A DNA stretch of 6,641 nt from positions 1 through 6,641 of the forward strand of contig JANXUW010000432.1 in assembly GCA_025351985.1 (NCBI GenBank), given 5' to 3'. Source of the stretch: Pseudolysobacter sp. Lineage in GTDB: Bacteria; Pseudomonadota; Gammaproteobacteria; Xanthomonadales; Rhodanobacteraceae. Positions within the stretch are counted from its first letter, which is position 1. Each line of letters starts with the position of its first letter. Position numbers and translations under genes: made by a program. This document shows, piece after piece, positions 1 to 5,448 of this stretch. Under the pieces are notes generated by a model. That model was not told the DNA's origin. It saw only the letters and a program-made list of their open reading frames with translations, and ran no database searches.

Positions 1-1701
1 CAGGCCAGTGGCGTGAGTTATCTCGACCAGCTTTTCAGTCAGGCCGCGGTCGAGGGAATTTCCGTGCTTGTCGCTTCCGGTGACGCCGGTGTAGCGGAAT
101 GCGACTCGACCACCACGCCGCCGAAGCTGCAATTTCGTAGCCCGAATGCGCTGTGTTCGTCGAGTTATGTCACTTGTGTCGGCGGCACCCAATTCGCCGA
201 TACCAGCAATCCGGGCGCGTACTGGCGTGCGAATAACATAGCTGACTATGCATCAGCGCTCGGATACATACCCGAGGGTGGCTGGAACGAGCCGCTCGAT
301 AGCAGCAACGCTAGTCAGGTTGCGGCGTCCGGTGGCGGTGTCAGTGCGTATCTGCCGACGCCGAGCTGGCAGACCGGAGTGGGCGTGCCTGGTACGCAAG
401 GCCGTTACACGCCGGACGTGGCTTTCAGCGCGTCGCAACACGATGGCTATTTTACCTGCATCGCTGCGGGTAACGGATCGTGCGTGGCGAATTCGCAAAA
501 CAGTTTCGGATTCGTCGCGATCAGCGGTACATCGGCGAGCACACCGAGCATGGCGGGCATCGTGGCGCTGTTGAACCAGAAACTCGGCGGTGCGCAAGGC
601 AATCTGAATCCGCGTTTGTATGCCTTGGCGGCGACCCCATCGAACGGCGTATTTCATGATGCCACGCCCGCGTCGAGCGGCGTCACGAGTTGCGTCATCA
701 CGATTCCGAGCCTTTGCAACAACAGCATGCCCGGGCCGACGGATTTGAGCGCTGGATTGTCGGGTTATCCCTTGACTACGGGTTACGACCAAGTCACCGG
801 GCTCGGTTCGATCAACATTGCCAACTTGTTGCAACGATGGAGCGCAGCGTCGTCGGTGAACCTCGATCAGCGCGGCTTGACCGGGTCATGGTACAACCCG
901 AACACCAGTGGCCAGGGCGTTGAGATCGAGGTCTATCCCGATGTGCCAGCTGCCGGGCATGGCTTCCTATTTGGCGGCTGGTTTACGTTCGATACGACCG
1001 CTGCCGGCGGGCAGCGCTGGTACAGTTTGTCGGGTGATGTCACCAACAGCAACCCGTTGGCGACATTGACCATCAACGCAAACTATGGCGGAAACTTCGG
1101 ACTGCCGCCGAAAACTATCAGCAACTCAGTCGGTACCGCCACAATACAATTCAGCGATTGCACGCATGGCAGCCTGAGCTATGCGTTCACCAACGGAAGT
1201 GGGCGTAGCGGTGTAATTCCATTGACGCGATTGTTAAGCAATGGCGATGCCTGCTCAGTTAGCGGAACTGCGCCTGCGGTGGTGTCGGATTATTTGCTGT
1301 CGGGTAATTGGTATGACCCCAATACCAGTGGTCAGGGATTCATTCTGGATTTCAGCCCCAATCAAAGTTTTATGTTTGGTGCCTGGTATACCTATGCGAC
1401 GGACGGCGCGCAAATCGGTGGCGGTGCGAGCCAGCGCTGGTACACGTTGCAGACCAATCAGTTCGCCAACGGCAGCAGTGCGTTGACGAATATTCCGATC
1501 GTCAGCACCAGCGCTGGTGTGTTCGACGCCAGCAACCCGGTCAGCAATTCCGTTGTTGGCAGTGCCAGCATCGTATTCCAGAATTGCAATTCGATGCTGC
1601 TGGCTTACACGTTCACGAGTGGCAGCAATCAAGGATTGAACGGTACGATCAATCTACAGCGAATCGTGCCACTGCCCGAATCCACGGCGTGCGGATTGTG
1701 A
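1..1701 (+). CDS. S53 family (sedolisin/kumamolisin-type) secreted serine-carboxyl peptidase, 5'-truncated, with two C-terminal tandem modules
   Basis: The reading frame is open from base 1 and has no start in the window. A GTG at 13 is only an internal valine, so the signal peptide, pro-domain and the catalytic Glu/Asp of the S53 Ser-Glu-Asp triad lie upstream. The visible part has the family's hallmarks: ASGDAG with the oxyanion-hole Asp (codon 82-84), VGGTQF, SGTSASTP with the nucleophile Ser (codon 532-534), and two calcium-site elements, FHD (Asp 658-660) and YDQVTGLG (Asp 787-789). The peptidase domain ends near 840. Two homologous ~140-residue modules follow, up to the stop. S53 enzymes are normally exported, self-activating endopeptidases active at acidic pH; secretion here is inferred from the family and from the paired cysteines. 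recR starts 55 bp downstream on the same strand and no terminator is visible between them. The family call is secure; the substrate is unknown. Confidence 0.93.
   Translation, partial: QASGVSYLDQLFSQAAVEGISVLVASGDAGVAECDSTTTPPKLQFRSPNALCSSSYVTCVGGTQFADTSNPGAYWRANNIADYASALGYIPEGGWNEPLDSSNASQVAASGGGVSAYLPTPSWQTGVGVPGTQGRYTPDVAFSASQHDGYFTCIAAGNGSCVANSQNSFGFVAISGTSASTPSMAGIVALLNQKLGGAQGNLNPRLYALAATPSNGVFHDATPASSGVTSCVITIPSLCNNSMPGPTDLSAGLSGYPLTTGYDQVTGLGSINIANLLQRWSAASSVNLDQRGLTGSWYNPNTSGQGVEIEVYPDVPAAGHGFLFGGWFTFDTTAAGGQRWYSLSGDVTNSNPLATLTINANYGGNFGLPPKTISNSVGTATIQFSDCTHGSLSYAFTNGSGRSGVIPLTRLLSNGDACSVSGTAPAVVSDYLLSGNWYDPNTSGQGFILDFSPNQSFMFGAWYTYATDGAQIGGGASQRWYTLQTNQFANGSSALTNIPIVSTSAGVFDASNPVSNSVVGSASIVFQNCNSMLLAYTFTSGSNQGLNGTINLQRIVPLPESTACGL
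874..1260 (+). repeat. C-terminal module 1 of the S53 peptidase (protein-level tandem repeat)
   Basis: This is the first copy of an extracellular module. It opens with GSWYNPNTSGQG (Trp codon at 889) and continues through FLFGGWFTF, QRWYSL (1012-1029), SNSVGTATIQF, a Cys (codon 1159), LSYAFT and IPLTRL, ending at a second Cys (codon 1252). The regular alternation of aromatic, Gly and hydrophobic residues suggests a beta-rich fold, and the two Cys probably form a disulfide. I have seen this WYxPxTSGQG pattern in secreted proteins of xanthomonad-like bacteria, but I know of no assigned function. A role in binding or attachment is a guess. Confidence 0.85.
1294..1698 (+). repeat. C-terminal module 2 of the S53 peptidase (protein-level tandem repeat)
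   Basis: This second copy lies exactly 420 nt after the first at its conserved start (Trp codons 889 and 1309) and at the RWY motif (cagcgctggtac at 1012 and 1432). It contains GNWYDPNTSGQG, FMFGAWYTY, QRWYTL, SNSVVGSASIVF, Cys (1585), LAYTFTSGS, INLQR and a final Cys (1690) just before the stop. An extra Val after SNSV shifts the register by one codon. In the NPNTSGQG stretch most base differences between the copies are third-position changes, so the protein sequence has been kept while the DNA diverged. This points to an old duplication. Confidence 0.85.
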
Positions 1702-1708
1702 GCGCGTC

Positions 1709-1757
1709 AGGAGCGTATGACATGCGCATTCTACCGAGCGCTGGATCGATCAACTGA
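1709..1757 (+). other. Possible 11-codon leader ORF with Shine-Dalgarno site, overlapping the recR start
   Basis: AGGAG at 1709-1713 lies 8 nt before an ATG at 1722. That ATG opens an 11-codon frame (MRILPSAGSIN) whose TGA stop (1755-1757) overlaps the recR ATG as TGATG. recR has no good Shine-Dalgarno of its own; the nearest purine group is GGA at 1743-1745, 11 nt away. Translation of this mini-ORF could therefore deliver ribosomes to recR by stop-start coupling. The same AGGAG also precedes another ATG (1717), but only 3 nt away, which is too close. The layout could be chance, since the ORF is very short. Confidence 0.3.
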
Positions 1758-2353
1758 TGTCCGGATCTCCCTTGCTCGCTGAATTGATCGACGCGTTGCG
1801 CTGCCTTCCGGGCGTCGGCGCGAAGTCGGCACAGCGCATGGCGTTTCACGTGTTGGAACGCGACCGCAGCGGTGCGCAACGCTTGTCGACCAAGCTCGCT
1901 GAGGCGATGTTACGCATCGGCAATTGCACGCGTTGCCGCACCTTCAGCGAGACACCGTTGTGTGCGTTATGCGCGAATAGCGGTCGCGATCGGCAACTGT
2001 TGTGCGTGGTCGAGTCCCCGGTCGACCAACTTGCCGTGGAGCAGGCCACCGGTTATCGCGGACAGTATTTTGTGCTGCTCGGCAGGCTCAGTCCGATCGA
2101 TGGCGTGGGTCCGCGCGAACTCGGTCTGGATCTGCTTGCCGCGAGGTTGGCCGAAGGCGAAATTTCGGAATTGATCATCGCCACCAATCCGACCATCGAA
2201 GGCGAGGCGACGGCGCATCTGCTCAATCAGATTGCATCGCAGGCGAAGGTGCGTGCGACGCGTCTCGCGCACGGCGTACCACTCGGTGGAGAGCTGGAAT
2301 TCATTGATCGCGGCACGCTGGCGCATGCATTTGGCAGTCGGCATACCCTGTAA
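1757..2353 (+). CDS. recR: Recombination mediator protein RecR
   Basis: This is a full-length RecR of 198 residues, the usual size. RecR acts with RecF and RecO in the cytoplasm to load RecA onto SSB-coated single-stranded DNA at gaps, and it forms a ring-shaped clamp on DNA. Visible in order: a helix-hairpin-helix around LPGVGAKSAQRMAF (residues 17-30), a C4 zinc finger (Cys57, Cys60, Cys69, Cys72, in a CxxC-x8-CxxC pattern), and a Toprim domain from about residue 80 with the acidic VVESPVD (Glu86), LGRLSPIDGVGP (108-119) and ATNPTIEGEATA (142-153). It ends with the conserved GVPLGGELEFIDRGTLA segment. The ATG gives the canonical N-terminus MSGSPLLAELIDALR. The stop is 38 bp before hinT, so the two are probably co-transcribed. 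The common neighbours dnaX and ybaB are not directly upstream here. Confidence 0.97.
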   Translation: MSGSPLLAELIDALRCLPGVGAKSAQRMAFHVLERDRSGAQRLSTKLAEAMLRIGNCTRCRTFSETPLCALCANSGRDRQLLCVVESPVDQLAVEQATGYRGQYFVLLGRLSPIDGVGPRELGLDLLAARLAEGEISELIIATNPTIEGEATAHLLNQIASQAKVRATRLAHGVPLGGELEFIDRGTLAHAFGSRHTL

Positions 2354-2379
2354 ATTCTTCCCTGTCATTCCACGCCATC

Positions 2380-2383
2380 GGAG
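2380..2383 (+). promoter_or_regulatory. Ribosome binding site of hinT
   Basis: GGAG lies 8 nt before the hinT ATG at 2392, within the 38-bp gap after recR. The spacing is good and confirms this start, which also gives the conserved HIT-protein N-terminus (TLFSKIIEREIPADIVYED). No promoter is evident in this short gap. Confidence 0.7.
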
Positions 2384-2391
2384 CCTCTGCC

Positions 2392-2739
2392 ATGAGCGAA
2401 AAAACTCTCTTCAGCAAAATCATCGAGCGCGAAATTCCAGCGGATATCGTCTACGAAGACGAGCAGATCATCGCGTTTCGCGACATCGCTCCGCAGGCAC
2501 CGCGGCACGCGTTGTTCGTGCCGAAAAAGCCGATCCCAACGCTCAACGATGCCGGGCCGGAAGACGCATTATTGATCGGCAATCTGTTCCTGGCCGCAGC
2601 CAGGTATGCCAAGGCGGAAGGTTTTGCCGAAAACGGCTATCGCTGCGTGATCAACTGCAATCGCGATGGTGGCCAAACCGTGTATCACCTGCATCTGCAT
2701 GTGCTGGCGGGGCGCGCGCTACACACCAATTTCGCGTGA
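2392..2739 (+). CDS. hinT: HIT-family protein, HinT-like purine nucleoside phosphoramidase
   Basis: This complete 115-residue protein belongs to the HinT branch of the histidine-triad superfamily. Members are cytoplasmic homodimers that hydrolyse adenosine 5'-phosphoramidates, including lysyl-AMP formed by lysyl-tRNA synthetase. The signature H-L-H-L-H-V-L is complete (His99, His101, His103; the central one is expected to be the nucleophile). Other conserved pieces are FSKIIEREIPADIVYEDE (7-24), RHALFVPKKPIPTLND (38-53) with the accessory His39, and GYRCVINCNRDGGQTVYH (82-99). Two details differ from common homologues: the usual LGGR after the triad is LAGR (105-108), and the C-terminus is HTNFA where many HINT proteins end in W-P-P-G. 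The gene follows recR and is ended by the strong hairpin at 2763-2799. Exact substrate preference cannot be read from the sequence. Confidence 0.93.
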   Translation: MSEKTLFSKIIEREIPADIVYEDEQIIAFRDIAPQAPRHALFVPKKPIPTLNDAGPEDALLIGNLFLAAARYAKAEGFAENGYRCVINCNRDGGQTVYHLHLHVLAGRALHTNFA

Positions 2740-2762
2740 TGCGCATGGCGTAATCGTGCATC

Positions 2763-2799
2763 CGCTCGACGCAGCGATCACGCTGCGTCGAGCGTTTTT
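2763..2799 (+). terminator. Rho-independent terminator after hinT
   Basis: CGCTCGACGCAGCG (2763-2776) pairs perfectly with its reverse complement (2781-2794) around a 4-nt ATCA loop. Five T residues follow at 2795-2799. This is a textbook intrinsic terminator for plus-strand transcription, 23 nt after the hinT stop. On the minus strand the hairpin is followed by CGGATGCAC and not by a T run, so it should act less well on the converging slp transcript ending at 2812. Confidence 0.93.
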
Positions 2800-2811
2800 A
2801 TCAAGTGAAAA

Positions 2812-3375
2812 TCAATGATGGCCGTGACGAATGATTACCACCGGGCCGCCATAAAAACCGCCGTACCAGCCGCTATTGCCGTACCAGAACGGATCGTAAC
2901 CGTACGGGCCGTAACCCCAGCCACCGTAGCCGGCCGGATATGCCGACGCGCTGCGCTTGGGCCATAGATAAACCTCGTCCGCATTGACCTTCGCATACGT
3001 GTAATTGTAATCGCCGACCGCGTGTTGCTCGCTGCCGCTGGTGCTGCCGACAACCGTGACATCGCGGCCCTTGGTGTACACCGCCGGGTCGTAAAAACCC
3101 TGGCGGCAGGCGATGAAACGACCATTGCTTTGATCGTGCATATTCGGTCGTGCGTCGCTATACAGTTCGCGCGCGAGAATTTCAAAACAGGTGCTGTCGG
3201 CGTGCGGTTCGACCTTGATGATTTCACCGCCCCAGCGCACGCGTTGTCCGCTTTGATTGCTGGTCAACGCCTGTTGCGGCGTGATCGCCGGATATTCGCC
3301 GGCCAGCGGCTTCGGCACGGTCGCGCATGCGCTCAAGGCCAGTGCGGCTGCCACACTCAGAATAACGGTACGCAT
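2812..3375 (-). CDS. slp: Slp-family outer-membrane lipoprotein
   Basis: This 187-residue lipoprotein resembles the Slp (starvation/stationary-phase inducible outer-membrane lipoprotein) family. The N-terminus is a lipoprotein signal with a lipobox LSAC; Cys17 would be lipidated, and Ala at +2 fits delivery to the outer membrane. The Slp core is recognisable: RVRWGGEIIKVE (45-56), FEILARELYSDARPN (64-78), GRFIACRQGFYDPAVY (85-100), and RDVTVVGSTSG (104-114). Cys63 and Cys90 could form a disulfide. The tail (about 146-187) is rich in Gly, Tyr and Trp and ends RHGHH, a longer and more repetitive tail than I recall for E. coli Slp. The start is fixed by GGAGG 8 nt upstream. The gene lies 87 bp after tgpA on the same strand, so it may be read from that operon, from its own promoter, or from both. 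The exact function of Slp proteins is not established. Confidence 0.9.
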   Translation of the reverse strand: MRTVILSVAAALALSACATVPKPLAGEYPAITPQQALTSNQSGQRVRWGGEIIKVEPHADSTCFEILARELYSDARPNMHDQSNGRFIACRQGFYDPAVYTKGRDVTVVGSTSGSEQHAVGDYNYTYAKVNADEVYLWPKRSASAYPAGYGGWGYGPYGYDPFWYGNSGWYGGFYGGPVVIIRHGHH

Positions 3376-3383
3376 GGAATGAT

Positions 3384-3388
3384 CCTCC
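3384..3388 (-). promoter_or_regulatory. Ribosome binding site of slp
   Basis: On the minus strand GGAGG (3388 down to 3384) stands 8 nt before the slp ATG at 3375. It is the strongest Shine-Dalgarno in the window and fixes the slp start, which directly yields a lipoprotein signal peptide. Confidence 0.8.
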
Positions 3389-3411
3389 AGAAACGATGAT
3401 TTACGCTTGCC

Positions 3412-3417
3412 ATCATA
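3412..3417 (-). promoter_or_regulatory. Candidate -10 element for slp
   Basis: TATGAT on the minus strand (3417 down to 3412) matches five of six bases of the sigma-70 -10 consensus and lies 36 nt before the slp start. I see no good -35 hexamer at 16-18 nt; TTGCGA lies about 23 nt upstream, which is too far. A weak promoter, or one used by a stationary-phase sigma factor, remains possible, but this is a low-confidence call. Confidence 0.25.
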
Positions 3418-3439
3418 CGACGCCTTTGATGGGGACTTC

Positions 3440-3455
3440 GTCGCAAAAGTGCGAC
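3440..3455. repeat. Short inverted repeat between tgpA and slp
   Basis: GTCGCA and TGCGAC form a perfect 6-bp inverted repeat around AAAG on the plus strand (CTTT on the minus), starting 8 nt after the tgpA stop. On the minus strand it is not followed by a T run, so it is a poor intrinsic terminator. It could be an RNA 3' stem-loop, a protein binding site, or chance. Confidence 0.4.
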
Positions 3456-3462
3456 TCTTTGG

Positions 3463-5448
3463 CTAAGGTTTACGTTTGCTTACGCGCAGCGTACGCACCG
3501 CGCGATCGAACAAATGCAATTCCGCGCTAACGCATAACGCATGCGCATAACGCAGGTTGACATAACGCTGCGCAAGCGCACGAATGGCCGCTGCGGATTC
3601 CGGCAAAGAGGCTGCCGCGCGCGCGCAAAAATCGCGTGGACCTTCGCTCGTACCGCGTTTTACGCCGGCCCGCGCGAGCTTGCGACACAACAATGCATAA
3701 CTGCGATCCAGCGCATCGCCGGCACCGCGCGAACGGCGCAGCGTCCACAGCGTCATGCCGGCAAGGATCACGCTGATGCAGCCACTGAGCAACCATGCGA
3801 GCTGACCGTAATCGGCATGTTCGATACCGAACGGCTGCAACAGCCCGGCTTGACGCAAAGCGTTGAATTGCACCACGGCTTCGTTCCACCAGCGGTTGGC
3901 CAGATCGAACTGATTGCGCAAACTCGCGATCCATTCCGGGTGATACCAGGATTCCCCATCACCGCCGCGCGTGGCGGTGGCGCCGAGTTCGATGCGGCTC
4001 GGACTGACCTCGGCCGTGGGATCGATCCGCACCCAGCCGCGCTGCGGCAACCAGACTTCCGACCACGCGTGTGCATCCGACTGGCGCACCAGCAGATAGC
4101 GACCGACATTGCTGAAATAACCGCCCTGATACCCGGTAACGACCCTGGCCGGAATGCCGGCCGCGCGCATCAGAAACGTGAATGCCGAGGAATAATGCTC
4201 GCAGAAACCGGCACGCGTATCGAACAGGAATTCATCGACCGATTCGCGCCCGAGTTCCGGTGGCGCCTGCGTGTAGGTGTAGTCGCTGCGAAAGCGCTGC
4301 AGCACCTCACGCACCAAGGCTACATCGTCATCGGGATGCGCGGCACGAAGTTGCTGAGCGAGGGCAACACTGCGCGGATTGAAACCGCGCGGCAGTTGCA
4401 ACGCATGCCGGCGCTCCGTCGTGGAAAGCTCCGGCTGTAGCACGTAGTCCATCACCGAGCGCAGATGATAACGATGTGGATTGGTCGTGTCGCGGTGTCG
4501 CCCGCTAACGGTGAGATCGGTAAAGCGCGTGGCATCGGCCGGCACGTCGATCGGCACGTCCAGTGCGAGCATCCAGCGTTGCGAACTCGGTTCCTGGGTG
4601 ACGTCGTAGTCGATCACAGCGCCGCTGGCAGTGATCGTGACTTGCGCCGCCGTATCGGCCCATTCTGGTCGGGTCCACGCGCGACCGTCGAAATTCCACA
4701 ATACCGGTCCGCGCCAGTAACGCTTGGCTGGCGCGGGTGCTTCGCCATTGAAGCCGACACGGAATGCCGGGCTGTCGTCATTCAGCAGATTCGAGATATC
4801 CCCGGGCGACATGCGATCGCTCAAGCCGGTGCGCGCCGAGTCGCCATCGTTCGGCGCCCCCCATAATGGCGAAGTAAATCGCGGGATCAGCAGAAACGCA
4901 CACAATGCCAGCGGTGCGCCCGCGAGCAGGCTCAGCCCCGCATCACGCAGATAATGCATAAGCTGCGGTCGCCACGCGACAGAGGTGTTTGCCGGCTGCG
5001 CTTGCAGTTGGCGCAACACTGCCAGCAACAGGATCAGCACGAGCATCAGGAACGCGGTGTAGAACAGACTTTGCGCGAACAGCAGTGCGCTCATCAGTAC
5101 AAACGCAGCAAACAGAACGGCGGCACGCGCGTCGCGCGCGGTCTCGCTTTCGACCAGCTTCAGCACGAGCATGCCGCAGGCCAGCGCGCTGCCCGGTTCG
5201 CGCCCGAATACATTGCCGTATTGCATCAAGGTAAGTGCGACGATCAACAACGCCAGCGGCAGCTTGAGCAATGCAGACACCGGCGTGGGACGCCAGCGCC
5301 GTTGCCACCAGCGCGCGAACAGCAATACCGGCAACAGCAAGGTTAGCGACCACGGCAGCCGCGAAAGATGCGGCAGGATCGCTGCGAATACTGCGGCACT
5401 GAGCAGACTGAATTGCCGCACGTTGAGCTTGGCGATGACCGCGCTCAC
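3463..5448 (-). CDS. tgpA: TgpA-type membrane protein: DUF3488 + transglutaminase-like + DUF4129 domains
   Basis: A 661-residue polytopic inner-membrane protein, close to the usual TgpA length. Five or six hydrophobic helices fill the N-terminal region (about 13-28, 33-45, 62-76, 109-125, 129-146, 171-188; DUF3488). A large soluble part expected outside the cytoplasm follows, carrying a transglutaminase/cysteine-protease fold with the triad Cys416 (TRAGFCEHYSSAF), His460 (DAHAWSEVW) and Asp476 (WVRIDPTAE). Another helix spans about 550-570, and a C-terminal DUF4129-like segment (SYALLCRKLARAG... RYVNLRYA) is probably cytoplasmic. The GTG start at 5448 is preferred: it overlaps the DUF58 stop as GTGA, has GGAG 7 nt upstream, and begins just before the first membrane helix. 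Reading further upstream would only use bases belonging to the DUF58 gene. TgpA was reported as important for viability in Pseudomonas aeruginosa; its substrate is not firmly known. It is the third gene of the moxR-DUF58-tgpA unit. Confidence 0.94.
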   Translation of the reverse strand: MSAVIAKLNVRQFSLLSAAVFAAILPHLSRLPWSLTLLLPVLLFARWWQRRWRPTPVSALLKLPLALLIVALTLMQYGNVFGREPGSALACGMLVLKLVESETARDARAAVLFAAFVLMSALLFAQSLFYTAFLMLVLILLLAVLRQLQAQPANTSVAWRPQLMHYLRDAGLSLLAGAPLALCAFLLIPRFTSPLWGAPNDGDSARTGLSDRMSPGDISNLLNDDSPAFRVGFNGEAPAPAKRYWRGPVLWNFDGRAWTRPEWADTAAQVTITASGAVIDYDVTQEPSSQRWMLALDVPIDVPADATRFTDLTVSGRHRDTTNPHRYHLRSVMDYVLQPELSTTERRHALQLPRGFNPRSVALAQQLRAAHPDDDVALVREVLQRFRSDYTYTQAPPELGRESVDEFLFDTRAGFCEHYSSAFTFLMRAAGIPARVVTGYQGGYFSNVGRYLLVRQSDAHAWSEVWLPQRGWVRIDPTAEVSPSRIELGATATRGGDGESWYHPEWIASLRNQFDLANRWWNEAVVQFNALRQAGLLQPFGIEHADYGQLAWLLSGCISVILAGMTLWTLRRSRGAGDALDRSYALLCRKLARAGVKRGTSEGPRDFCARAAASLPESAAAIRALAQRYVNLRYAHALCVSAELHLFDRAVRTLRVSKRKP

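Noticed and set aside
13..15. GTG at 13 as the start of the S53 peptidase
   Set aside because: The frame is open to base 1, and a start here would remove the signal peptide, the pro-domain and half of the catalytic triad. It is an internal Val codon of a gene cut by the window edge.
253..834. A 193-codon minus-strand frame inside the S53 peptidase gene
   Set aside because: Arg-rich, low-information protein opposite a well-supported peptidase domain; no motif or ribosome site evidence.
1696..1721. Promoter for recR made of TTGTGA and TATGAC in the gap after the peptidase gene
   Set aside because: The spacing is only 14 nt and both hexamers are imperfect; not enough to call a promoter.
2232..2753. 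A 173-codon plus-strand frame spanning the recR-hinT junction
   Set aside because: Overlaps two conserved genes in another frame and gives no recognisable protein; composition is that of a shadow frame.
3440..3460. Terminator after tgpA
   Set aside because: The 6-bp stem is short and is not followed by T residues on the minus strand, so an intrinsic terminator is not supported.
3541..4440. A 299-codon open frame on the plus strand inside tgpA
   Set aside because: It lies antisense to the catalytic and C-terminal part of a clear TgpA gene. Its translation is Arg/Ala/His-rich with no recognisable domain, typical of the shadow frame in GC-rich DNA.
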